From the NCBI GenBank assembly GCA_964564225.1, contig CAZMAF010000031.1:1-19522 (forward strand): a stretch of DNA of 19,522 nt, read 5' to 3'. Below, piece after piece: positions 5,435 through 12,464 of the stretch. The position numbers were made by a program, and so were the translations under genes. Within the stretch, counting starts at the first letter, position 1, and each line of letters starts with the position of its first letter. Under the pieces are notes generated by a model. It saw nothing but the letters and a program-made list of their open reading frames with translations. It made no database searches and was not told the origin of the DNA. The stretch is from RGIG1993 sp964564225. Lineage in GTDB: Bacteria; Bacillota; Clostridia; Oscillospirales; CAG-272.

Positions 5435-7014
5435 ACTTCTTTATACTCCCAACCGTATTTTTTTGCTAAATCACGCAACGTATCTTCCCGCGATACACCT
5501 TGGTTTATATATCTATTATACTCACTCACGATATATCTGTCAACCTTTTTCCCGCAGTTAGTACGCAAAGAAAAAACTTTTCCGTCGGGATTTACCGCAA
5601 TCATTGTATGGATTTGCGGATTATTTCCCATAAATTCAAGGTCTTGTCCGCTAAAAGATAAACCGCTTGGATGATTATGCACTAATATAACACTATCTGC
5701 AGGTTGTTTGTTTAACGCCGTGCTGTCAACGTCCAACGTTACCGTTTTAGAATGTTGTTCAAACAGCACTTCACCCGTTTCAGCCGAAATACAAACAGCC
5801 GTTTCTTCTTTTTTACGGTTGTTTTCACGCAGTATTTGCCGCGATTTTACCGCAACAGTATGTGCGGTCGAAGCTGGCACAGATTGCGCGAATTTCGTTT
5901 CGTATTTCGCCCCTTTTATGCTTTCTTGATTTAAAGGTATAGGTTTATTGTTTTCATCTTGATTCGCTTCCGCAATCTTACCCGACCAAACGCCCTTTTT
6001 CGCTTCGTAGCTTTCAGCATTTGCTCTTTTTGCCCGTCTAAACGCTCCAAGCGTCTTATACGGCGGTTCTTCGCCTATACCCTTATAATGCGCTTTCATT
6101 CGCTCGTATTCGAGTATTTCCGCGTTCCACTCACGCTGTTTTTGTTGTCCTATCGCGTACGCTTCCCGTGCCTTTTCCATCTGTTGGAAGTGCCGTCCGT
6201 TCCCGTCGGGCATCCAAGACCTATTGGACCGTTCCAACGCTTCCCGTTTCTCGTCGTCCGTATAAAGCTCCGCGTGGTAAGGCGACCAAGAGTGTCGGCA
6301 GTTCGGGTGTATGATCGAATAACCTCTTTTAAACGCCGTTTGGTACAACGACGGATAACGGCTGTCCTTGCCCGATATGCTATACACCCGACCTTGATAC
6401 ACGGCGCAGCTATCGCACGTAGGCGATACGATATCGCATTCTACAAGGTCGATACCTTCTTTTAACGCTTGCGTAATCATAGAAAGGTTTTCCGTTTCCG
6501 CTCTCGTGGTTCGGGCGAGCATTGCCGCGTATTTATCCACGGGCATTTTCGCGCCGCTTCCATACGTTACCGCCGTTACTTCCCCCGCGCCGAGATCTTC
6601 GTTTATGATATCGCGCAGGTCCGCAACCGTCGTTACCTTGCCTTGCCGTTCCCGTTCGAGTATTTTTTGTTCAAGTGACGCGCGGTATTCGTCAACGCTT
6701 TTCTTCAACGCGCTCGTCATACGAACGTAGGTCGTAAGCTTTATCTCTTCGCCGCCGTATCTTGCCCCAAACGAGCGAAGAAGCTCGGAGACGGGCGTTT
6801 GTAAGCTCGGCAAGCCTTTTGCGACCGAATATGCCGTTTCCGCTACCACTCTTGAGCTTTGCGTCATTGCGTTTATAAACCGCGCTCGGTATTGATACAC
6901 GCTTTCCGATTGCGGCGTATTTGCCGCTTTAAAAAGCATTTCTTGATACCGCCCAAGCGCGTTATGTAGCATTTTCTCCGCTTGTTCGTCTTGCGGGTTA
7001 TTCTTCTTCGCCAT
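5431..7014 (-). CDS. Minor capsid protein with C-terminal JAB/MPN domain
   Basis: The 527-residue protein begins 17 bases inside the end of the portal gene. Residues 1-260 form a helical minor capsid domain of the Mu gpF/SPP1 gp7 (phage minor capsid protein 2) type. It includes the characteristic Cys/His segment: CDSC at 200-203 and HPNCRHSWSPY at 236-246. A charged linker follows (about 255-375). The C-terminal 140 residues carry a RadC/JAMM-like signature: Glu404 in EETAVCIS, then HNHPSG at 446-451, Ser455 and Asp458. This matches the zinc-binding E...HxHP...SxxD arrangement of JAB metalloproteases, although the P-to-S spacing is five residues and not the more usual six or seven. The minor capsid domain enters the head and may be ejected with DNA, so the JAB domain could act inside the host cell or in head maturation. 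That role is inference. Confidence 0.8.
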   Translation of the reverse strand: MAKKNNPQDEQAEKMLHNALGRYQEMLFKAANTPQSESVYQYRARFINAMTQSSRVVAETAYSVAKGLPSLQTPVSELLRSFGARYGGEEIKLTTYVRMTSALKKSVDEYRASLEQKILERERQGKVTTVADLRDIINEDLGAGEVTAVTYGSGAKMPVDKYAAMLARTTRAETENLSMITQALKEGIDLVECDIVSPTCDSCAVYQGRVYSISGKDSRYPSLYQTAFKRGYSIIHPNCRHSWSPYHAELYTDDEKREALERSNRSWMPDGNGRHFQQMEKAREAYAIGQQKQREWNAEILEYERMKAHYKGIGEEPPYKTLGAFRRAKRANAESYEAKKGVWSGKIAEANQDENNKPIPLNQESIKGAKYETKFAQSVPASTAHTVAVKSRQILRENNRKKEETAVCISAETGEVLFEQHSKTVTLDVDSTALNKQPADSVILVHNHPSGLSFSGQDLEFMGNNPQIHTMIAVNPDGKVFSLRTNCGKKVDRYIVSEYNRYINQGVSREDTLRDLAKKYGWEYKEV

Positions 7015-8605
7015 TTACGTCACCGCCGTTTTTGGGGGCGTTCTCTCCGTTCTCACCGTTCGGCACGTTTCCTGCTCCGCCTACGCCAAAACCGCCGAAG
7101 CCGCCGCCCATCGAGTTATACGCGGAAAAATCGGACAGCTCCTGCAAGCGTTCTTCGATGATCTTGTCAATCTCTTCTTCGCTCTTGTTAAAGCGAGTAC
7201 GAAGCTCTTCGCGGATACTCGACAAATTGCCGCCAAGCTTCGTCGTGGATATATTCGCATCCGTTTGCTCGCTGTTGGGTAAGCCGTCGTACCACGTTAT
7301 TTTTATATCCGTTTCGGGTATTTGCTTACCGCGGGATTTGGAAAGTAAGCTAAAAATCTTTACGATCGTATCCGTGTTTCTCGTCGTCAACCGTTCCGCC
7401 TTTTTCAGTTCCGACGTATATAAGCTTTTCATCGTTTCTACGGCAATTCCGCTCGGTACGTTCCCCGCCGTTACAACGCCGCCCATTTCCGAAAGAGTAC
7501 GAAGCATACTCTCAAGCCGCTCTAACGCGCGGAAATACACTTCCAAACGCGTGATTTCGGGCTGTATATACCCGGGAACGACGCCGCCCTGCGGTATGCC
7601 GTACCATTTGCCGATTTCAAAGAAATTCTCGCCTACCGTTTTATCAAAGCTCGCCATCTCGATATCGCCGTAGCCCGTAGGCACGGTAAACTTATCGAAT
7701 ATGAGCTGTACTTCCGTCATAATGCGTTGCATCATTGCAATAACGCTTTCCACGTCTTCGTAATCGGATACGGCGTAAATGCCGTCGGAATCGGCAATAT
7801 TGCTTAATTCAAGCACGGCAAAATCGTCAAGGCCCGTTTCGACGGGTTTCGGATCCACCGTCAGTTCCTTGATAATCTCGACAGGGGAATAGCGGAATAT
7901 TTCGTCCGTTAAGTTATCGCAAATAAGCGTATAAAGGCTTGTTTTATCCGCTCTATCCATCGGAAGTGTCTTGTATCTCAAACCGTTCACTTGCGACGCA
8001 AGAACGCCCGCAACCGTCTTACACAAGAAGGTCCTTACGGTAAACTTGCCCTTCTCGTGGATTTGCGCCGTTAGCACGACGTTCTTCAATCGTTCGTCGT
8101 ACGAAAGATTGGTGATAACGTAATGCGTCACCTTATACGGATCTTCGGGCGAAACAATCTTGTAATAGTTTTTTGGGTTGACGAGCGTAAACGTATCGTG
8201 CTCGCCGTCGCGATAGATACGCAACGGACAAAGCCCGTAACGGGATACGGAAAGCCAAGCGTCGTTGTGCTTTTTGTCGAACGCCGTCTCTCGACGAATT
8301 TCATCAATTAGATCGTTTTTTCCGTCGCCTGCCGTTATATCGGGATATTCGCCGCACACGAAATCCATCGTCTTTTTCGAGATGAAACGGAAATAATTCA
8401 TTTCTATGGATAGATAGCTTTCCGTCCAGCCCATCTTCATCGCGAGCGTGTTTAAGTTTTTGAGCGTTTCCCGAAAATGCTTCGCTTCTACAGCGTGGCT
8501 GTTCCCGTCGAAAAGTAGATCGTATTCCGTATAAGCGCCGATGCGCTTCGCTTCTTCAATCGGGGGAAACAGCTTCCCCACGCTTAAAAAATTCAAATCC
8601 GTCAT
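6998..8605 (-). CDS. Phage portal protein (SPP1 gp6-like)
   Basis: The 535-residue protein lies between terminase and minor capsid genes and overlaps both (4 and 17 bases), which is the normal portal position. Its pattern fits the SPP1 gp6-like portal family: an N-terminal clip/stem region, a conserved central segment with NPKNYYKIVSPEDPYKVTHY, a C-terminal helical crown with GGVVTAGNVPSGIAVETMKS and LKKAERLTTRNTDTIVKI, and a Gly/Asn-rich disordered tail (GGGFGGFGVGGAGN). Portals form the dodecameric ring through which DNA is packaged and ejected. The start codon is preceded by a GGGGGG run inside the terminase 3' end and not by a classic AGGAG, so translation is probably coupled to terminase. 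Confidence 0.85.
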   Translation of the reverse strand: MTDLNFLSVGKLFPPIEEAKRIGAYTEYDLLFDGNSHAVEAKHFRETLKNLNTLAMKMGWTESYLSIEMNYFRFISKKTMDFVCGEYPDITAGDGKNDLIDEIRRETAFDKKHNDAWLSVSRYGLCPLRIYRDGEHDTFTLVNPKNYYKIVSPEDPYKVTHYVITNLSYDERLKNVVLTAQIHEKGKFTVRTFLCKTVAGVLASQVNGLRYKTLPMDRADKTSLYTLICDNLTDEIFRYSPVEIIKELTVDPKPVETGLDDFAVLELSNIADSDGIYAVSDYEDVESVIAMMQRIMTEVQLIFDKFTVPTGYGDIEMASFDKTVGENFFEIGKWYGIPQGGVVPGYIQPEITRLEVYFRALERLESMLRTLSEMGGVVTAGNVPSGIAVETMKSLYTSELKKAERLTTRNTDTIVKIFSLLSKSRGKQIPETDIKITWYDGLPNSEQTDANISTTKLGGNLSSIREELRTRFNKSEEEIDKIIEERLQELSDFSAYNSMGGGFGGFGVGGAGNVPNGENGENAPKNGGDVNGEEE

Positions 8606-10254
8606 TTGCGGATCCCCCCTGTAATGATGTACTGTTGCCGCGAACGCATAATCTCGTCGTTGAGGGCGTATCTCACAGCGTCGATAAAGTGGTTATTCTC
8701 GTCGGGATAACCACGGATAAAGTTCCCGTCCTTGTCTTTTAGATATTCGTAGGTTTCAAACTCTTTCGCCGTTTCAGGACAGCGTTTACGGTCAATTACA
8801 ATCTTTGCGCGACTCGCAAGCCACTTTATCCCAAAATCAACGCTCCCTGGTCCTTTTACGCAAGCGCGGATGTTATACCCGTTCGCACGGAAAAACGCGA
8901 TGGATTTTTCTTCCGCGTTATCCGCAATCGTTTGATCGTTCTTATAGTTTTTAAGTTCTTCAACCAATACTTCGTTGCCCGTTTTTATACGCTTCAACTC
9001 GTTGAATACGTAGATCGTCATTCGCGCAGGATCGTATTGGAGCTTTACGAAAGCGGTAGGATCGGGAAAATATCCCCAGTCAAGACCTTGTTTCGCTTTG
9101 TCAAAGTTTTTAATTTCTTCGTCCGTTAAATCGCGGATTTCGAGATTTTCAAAAACATTTCCGCCCGTTCCTGTAACTTTACCTTCATACTCGTTTTCGT
9201 ACGCTCGCGGATTGTTTTTCTTTAATTCTTCAGCTTCTTCAATGAACTCCGAGCCAAGCCATTCGGGCGGTACCGACTTGTACGTCGTATGTAATATCTC
9301 CGCGCCTTTTTTAGCCTTTTCTCCGTTTGCTCGAGCGTTTATATCCGCTACGTACTGATTCGCCCAAGCCTGCGCCGTCGGCGGTGGATTGAAAGTTTCA
9401 AAGATAATCGAACGGCTTTCGCCGTTTTTGTCAGTACCGCGCAAAGCCGATTGTCGAATGTTACGAACGGCAGCTTCGCCCGCGTATTGGTCGAATTCTT
9501 CAAACCACAAGATGCCGATATACCCGAACGGTGGTTTTATGGATTTAATTTTAATCGGATCGTCCGCCCCGCGAAAATATATCGTTTGGCCCGTAGGCTT
9601 ATACACGATTTTAAGCGGCGACGTCGTGCATTTAAAGCGTTCCGATACGCCCAACTTGTCGATGCCCCATTTGATTTGTTCATACACGCTGTCTTTAAGC
9701 GTATCTTTTACGTTACGCATACAAAGCGCGTGCATCGACGGATTCTCCATTATAAGCTCGGGAATCTTTAAACCAGGGAACGACGATTTCAAGCTACCGC
9801 GACCGCCTTCAATGATTGCTTCTTTGGTTACGCCGTTCGTAATATGCCTATTTAAGTCAACGTAAGCGCTTCCAATAAGTTCCGCAGGTATCTTTATCGG
9901 CGGAAATTCTTCAACGCTTTCCTTTTCATCCAAATCTTCCAACGCTTCTTTGGCCGCGTAATATGCGCCGACGTTACCGTTTGACGCGGAATTCACAAGC
10001 CCCGCGACCATAACCGTCATTACGTCCGTATCTTTATCAACGGCAAAGCCTTGCTTTTGCATCTTCTCGCCTATTGCGGAATCCTGCTTCACCTTTAAGT
10101 CAAGAACGTGACGAAACGTATCGGAAAGGTCCTTTTTTTTGCGACGAGTTTCACCGCTCTTTTTTCCGCCGTTTTGCGCAATTTTTCTTTGTTCGTTCTT
10201 TGTTCGTTGCGAAAGCGGTATTAAATTTTTCAGTCTTTTATCATCCTTTTGCAA
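8602..10254 (-). CDS. terL: Terminase large subunit with small-subunit-like N-terminus
   Basis: The 550-residue protein is a PBSX/Terminase_3-type large subunit. Numbering is from TTG at 10254. The ATPase has a Walker-A-like GGRGSLKS at about 150-157, a Walker B hydrophobic strand ending in WFEE at about 250-253, and a coupling motif FETFNPP at about 285-291. The nuclease has Asp392 (GLDWGYFPDPTAF), Asp445 (TIADNAEEKS) and Asp525 (FIDAVRYAL). The first 110 residues (NLIPLSQRTKNEQ, NGGKKSGETRRKKKDL, then GNVGAYYAAKEALED) look like the separate small-subunit-like proteins of related phages, so this may be a fusion. No ATG exists near the start. TTG at 10254 sits nine bases after AGGAG; another TTG at 10263 touches that site directly and is less likely. 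Confidence 0.9.
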   Translation of the reverse strand: MQKDDKRLKNLIPLSQRTKNEQRKIAQNGGKKSGETRRKKKDLSDTFRHVLDLKVKQDSAIGEKMQKQGFAVDKDTDVMTVMVAGLVNSASNGNVGAYYAAKEALEDLDEKESVEEFPPIKIPAELIGSAYVDLNRHITNGVTKEAIIEGGRGSLKSSFPGLKIPELIMENPSMHALCMRNVKDTLKDSVYEQIKWGIDKLGVSERFKCTTSPLKIVYKPTGQTIYFRGADDPIKIKSIKPPFGYIGILWFEEFDQYAGEAAVRNIRQSALRGTDKNGESRSIIFETFNPPPTAQAWANQYVADINARANGEKAKKGAEILHTTYKSVPPEWLGSEFIEEAEELKKNNPRAYENEYEGKVTGTGGNVFENLEIRDLTDEEIKNFDKAKQGLDWGYFPDPTAFVKLQYDPARMTIYVFNELKRIKTGNEVLVEELKNYKNDQTIADNAEEKSIAFFRANGYNIRACVKGPGSVDFGIKWLASRAKIVIDRKRCPETAKEFETYEYLKDKDGNFIRGYPDENNHFIDAVRYALNDEIMRSRQQYIITGGIRK

Positions 10255-10287
10255 GCATATCAACTCCTACAATTTTTTCCAATGGAA

Positions 10288-10316
10288 AAGCCCCGCCGAA
10301 CGTATCGACAGGGCTT
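10288..10316 (-). terminator. Leader hairpin/terminator upstream of terminase
   Basis: On minus-strand RNA, AAGCCCUGUCGA pairs with UCGGCGGGGCUU around UACGU: 12 pairs, two of them G-U wobbles. The plus strand has mismatches at the wobble positions, so the structure is made for minus-strand RNA. A short UUCC follows. It lies between the extended -10 promoter and the terminase start, so it could end the early transcript or act as an attenuator in the late leader. Confidence 0.6.
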
Positions 10317-10364
10317 CCAAGATGGAAGAAAAAAACAATGGTCCGCTACAAGTATCACGATAGC

Positions 10365-10373
10365 ATTATATCA
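10365..10373 (-). promoter_or_regulatory. Extended -10 promoter for the late operon, candidate
   Basis: On the minus strand, TGATATAAT is a perfect extended -10 element (TGnTATAAT). No good -35 hexamer lies 16-18 bases upstream, which is common in activator-dependent phage late promoters. The expected start is near 10358, giving a leader of about 100 bases with one hairpin before terminase. The gene just upstream encodes an ArpU/RinA-like late activator. Confidence 0.6.
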
Positions 10374-10390
10374 CGGTTTTTATGGAAATT

Positions 10391-10409
10391 ACTCCAAAAA
10401 TATTGGAGT
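10391..10409. terminator. Hairpin after the late-regulator gene
   Basis: ACTCCAA and TTGGAGT form a perfect seven-pair stem with a five-base loop, placed three bases after the stop codon of the regulator gene. The T-run follows on the plus side (TTTTT). On the minus side only AATTTCC follows, so as a minus-strand terminator it is weak. It also lies near the position of the -35 region of the late promoter and might instead bind a regulator. Confidence 0.45.
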
Positions 10410-10412
10410 TTT

Positions 10413-10829
10413 TCAAATTAAAAAAAGATTATAAGTTTCTGCGATCGCTTCCGCAATCGTATATATCTCTTCTATCCAAAATCCCGCCGTACTTTCCGAA
10501 ACGTCACATTCAATCGCCGCGCGACGATAGCTCATACGGCGAAGCCAACGGGCGCAAATGTACTTGTAATGCCCCTTACCCTTCGCCGCGCATTCCACCT
10601 TAAAATGCTCGATTGTACGTTTTACAAGCTCTACACGCTTTTCTAACGCGTTTTTCTCGTCGAGATATTTAACAACCTGCTTTTCCACGCCGTTCTCTTC
10701 GGAATGACCGATAGCAGCGCGAGAGTAATCCACGCCGCCTAGTCCAGGAATATTCAACGCTTCCAAGCGCCTTTTGTTATTTAAGTACATTTGAAACGAC
10801 TGCTTTACATATTTTCGTTTATCCGTCAT
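10413..10829 (-). CDS. ArpU/RinA-like late transcription regulator
   Basis: The 138-residue protein resembles phage late regulators of the ArpU/RinA/DUF1492 group: small basic sigma-factor-like proteins placed just before terminase. The pattern is a central helical segment (EKQVVKYLDEKNALEKRVELVKRTIEHF) and a C-terminal region-4-like helix-turn-helix: HYKYICARWLRRMSYRRAA, then IECDVSESTAGFWIEEIYTI. I chose ATG at 10829 because GGAGG lies about nine bases before it. An in-frame ATG at 10877 would place that site inside the gene and overlap the neighbour heavily. It is the last gene of the early/middle block and probably activates the promoter at 10365. Confidence 0.75.
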   Translation of the reverse strand: MTDKRKYVKQSFQMYLNNKRRLEALNIPGLGGVDYSRAAIGHSEENGVEKQVVKYLDEKNALEKRVELVKRTIEHFKVECAAKGKGHYKYICARWLRRMSYRRAAIECDVSESTAGFWIEEIYTIAEAIAETYNLFLI

Positions 10830-11055
10830 TGCTCTCGTCCTCCGTGCTTTCATCGTACCAACCGTTTTTTTTGCCATTTCCCACTTTTAACGGGCACCAG
10901 TCGGGCGAAATATACTCTTGTTGCCTGCTTGTAAGCCCGATTTCTCTTTCGTCTGCAAGCACGCAATATTCGTGCCAGTTCAACGTCCTATAATCGAACT
11001 CAAAAGCGTTTGTTATACAATTCCTACACTTGCCGCAAACTATTGTTTCTTCCAT
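10819..11055 (-). CDS. Small cysteine-rich hypothetical protein
   Basis: The 78-residue protein has CGKCRNC near residues 7-13 and further Cys/His residues (HEYC at 28-31, CPLK at 54-57), which suggests one bound zinc ion. It has a GLTSRQQEYISPDWCPL segment seen in many small Bacillota-phage proteins of unknown function. The C-terminus is acidic. It has a good ribosome site (CGGAGG) inside the end of the upstream gene and overlaps the late-regulator gene by 11 bases. The function is unknown. Confidence 0.65.
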   Translation of the reverse strand: MEETIVCGKCRNCITNAFEFDYRTLNWHEYCVLADEREIGLTSRQQEYISPDWCPLKVGNGKKNGWYDESTEDESNDG

Positions 11056-11291
11056 CTTTTCGCCTCCGTTTTTCTTTTCATTTCTCTTACAATTTCCTCA
11101 ATTTCAGCCCGATTCTCGTCGGTGAGTTTGTAAATCGTGAATATACCGAGAAATTTTATTTTGATAACCTTGTGTGCAAGAAAAACCCTGTACGCGCCCC
11201 TGTGCCAAACAGTATGGTATTTCTTTTTTTGTTGGAAAGATTCTCGGTATGGCGTATCCGATTTATCAAAATAATGCTTATAAAGTTTCAT
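11040..11291 (-). CDS. Small basic hypothetical protein
   Basis: The 83-residue protein is rich in Lys, Arg, Tyr and His (MKLYKHYFDKSDTPYRESF, KKKYHTVWHRGAYRVFLAHK), with a C-terminal charged helix (EIEEIVREMKRKTEAKRW). AGAGGAGG lies seven bases before the ATG. No family is recognised. The basic, aromatic composition would suit nucleic-acid binding, but there is no direct evidence. It overlaps the next gene by 16 bases. Confidence 0.6.
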   Translation of the reverse strand: MKLYKHYFDKSDTPYRESFQQKKKYHTVWHRGAYRVFLAHKVIKIKFLGIFTIYKLTDENRAEIEEIVREMKRKTEAKRWKKQ

Positions 11292-11323
11292 TGTTCGCCC
11301 TCCTCTAATGTGATATCATAATA

Positions 11324-11542
11324 TCAGTTGCCGCCTAAACGCTTAATAAATTCTTTTTTATATTCCGGCAAGATAAATACCCCCCCCCCGAAGCCTTGAA
11401 TAGTGACTATCGGAACAACTAATGAAAGTTTTTCAACTTTCCTATGCGCCGTTCTAATAGAACACTCAAATCTGTCGGATATTTCTTTACACGTTGTCTT
11501 TTCTTTTTGCATTAAAAACACAAATAATTCAATCGTTTCCAT
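11324..11542 (-). CDS. Small helix-turn-helix protein
   Basis: The 72-residue protein reads as a DeoR/HTH_11-like winged helix: helix 1 IELFVFLMQKEK, helix 2 TCKEISDRF, recognition helix SIRTAHRKVEKLSL, and a short wing VPIVTIQGFGGGVFILP. It is probably a small DNA-binding regulator of phage genes. The start overlaps the end of the upstream gene by 14 bases. The wing is encoded by a run of ten G residues, so any slippage there would change the C-terminal 23 residues. This makes it an unusual place for a homopolymer. Confidence 0.75.
   Translation of the reverse strand: METIELFVFLMQKEKTTCKEISDRFECSIRTAHRKVEKLSLVVPIVTIQGFGGGVFILPEYKKEFIKRLGGN
11390..11399 (-). repeat. G10 tract in the HTH gene (coding strand)
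   Basis: Ten consecutive C residues on the plus strand form a G10 run that encodes three glycines. Elsewhere in the window glycine pairs are mostly written with GGC or GGT, so a pure G-run is not explained by codon bias. Confidence 0.9.
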
Positions 11543-11729
11543 TTTCTAAAAAGTTGATAAATTCTTGGTAGCAATCTTCGCACAAGTCTATACGCTGGCT
11601 TGGATATGTTCTCGGTTGCCCTATCGGGTATAAATCAATTCTTTCGCTCGTTTCACTTATTTGCGCGTTGTTTATAGCCGTCAATTCCTTTCCGCATCTA
11701 TCGCATACAAAAATTTGCATCCTGCTCAT
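11529..11729 (-). CDS. Small zinc-ribbon protein
   Basis: The 66-residue protein begins MSRMQIFVCDRCGKEL and ends near LCEDCYQEFINFLENG. The two CxxC pairs (residues 9-12 and about 51-54) would bind one zinc ion as a zinc ribbon. I placed the start at 11729 because GGAGGAAAGGCA lies directly before it. A longer frame to 11930 exists but runs inside the membrane-protein gene in another frame. The same 17-base start-region sequence is found before the membrane-protein gene. The function is unknown; such proteins are common among small phage accessory genes. Confidence 0.7.
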   Translation of the reverse strand: MSRMQIFVCDRCGKELTAINNAQISETSERIDLYPIGQPRTYPSQRIDLCEDCYQEFINFLENGND

Positions 11730-11740
11730 TGCCTTTCCTC

Positions 11741-11965
11741 CTACGAATTTAACCAAATCCACACGGGAATATATCCTAATAGGGTTAAATTCCACAAATC
11801 GTATAATCCCCAAATATGGATATGTTGCGAATAAAAACCATACAATTCTTGTTGCATTTGCACTTGATAAACAAAACTTATCACGCACCCCGTAAGCGGT
11901 AGCAATAATGCAAGTATTACGCCTATCCAAGTAAATGCGTCTGGTTTATTTTTTCTTTTTTTCAT
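11741..11965 (-). CDS. Small two-helix membrane protein
   Basis: The 74-residue protein has a basic N-terminus (MKKRKNKPD), a first hydrophobic segment at about residues 11-34 (AFTWIGVILALLLPLTGCVISFVY), a short polar aromatic loop, and a second hydrophobic segment at about 53-73 (LYDLWNLTLLGYIPVWIWL). Both ends would lie in the cytoplasm. The ATG overlaps the stop of an out-of-frame remnant upstream (ATGA), and its own stop TAG forms part of the next ribosome binding site. The role is unknown. Superinfection exclusion is one known role of small phage membrane proteins, but nothing here proves it. Confidence 0.65.
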   Translation of the reverse strand: MKKRKNKPDAFTWIGVILALLLPLTGCVISFVYQVQMQQELYGFYSQHIHIWGLYDLWNLTLLGYIPVWIWLNS

Positions 11966-12464
11966 TGCCTTTCCTCCTTGTAGAATCTATCCAGTTCCTT
12001 GTTTGCTTGCTCGTACTTCTTCCTTGCCGTTTCCCACGCCGCCGCCAGCGATTGCAACTTCTTAAATTCTTGCGGCGGTATGGCGTTAAGAATCCATAAG
12101 CTTTGCCTTTTGTTAATTCTGGGTACAGCGAATAATCGGGATAAATATGCTCGATTTCAGGCGGTAAATCCGTGTCGTGCTTTTTCTCGTAAACTTCCTT
12201 TCCGTTTTCAATCATGATTGCAAAACCCGTGCCACCGTAAACCACCTCTTTTGCCGTCATTTCAAGCATTGCTGGAGATATTTCCATTTCGCTGTACTCG
12301 TCCGAAAACACCTTGCTAACGTAGATTTTATCGTATTCCATACGGCTTGTGTAAAGCATTTCCACATTGTCGCCTTGCTGCTTGTGATACGCCGATATTT
12401 TCATTAACGCAAGGTTTGGGAAGTTTACGCTATCAACGTCGTATAAACCTATGTATTTATTCAT
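11946..12464 (-). pseudogene. Truncated radical-SAM-family gene
   Basis: Residues 1-127 match in pattern a phage radical-SAM protein: IGLYDVDSVNFPNLALMKIS at the start, then VYGGTGFAI, LPPEIEHIYPDYSLYPEL and AYGFLT. In intact members AYGFLT is followed at once by the CxxxCxxC cluster that holds the iron-sulphur centre. Here that cluster and the whole barrel are missing, and the frame continues as a low-complexity basic tail (Arg/Lys-rich) of 45 residues. Another frame of the same DNA, open from about 12142 to 11962, encodes a coherent helical segment (ILNAIPPQEFKKLQSLAAAW, ETARKKYEQANKELDRFYKE). It ends with a stop overlapping the next ATG. The locus therefore looks like a deletion that joined two genes out of frame. 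As it stands the product cannot be an active radical-SAM enzyme. Confidence 0.7.

Noticed and set aside
7032..7673. Plus-strand open frame of 213 codons opposite the portal gene
   Set aside because: It is the antisense of a well-supported portal gene, with Ser/Pro-rich composition typical of a shadow frame.
9389..9865. Plus-strand open frame opposite terminase
   Set aside because: It is fully covered by terminase, whose motifs are clear; no ribosome site.
11730..11930. N-terminal extension of the zinc-ribbon frame to 11930
   Set aside because: It runs inside the membrane-protein gene in another frame. The strong GGAGGAAAGG site just before 11729 marks the true start.
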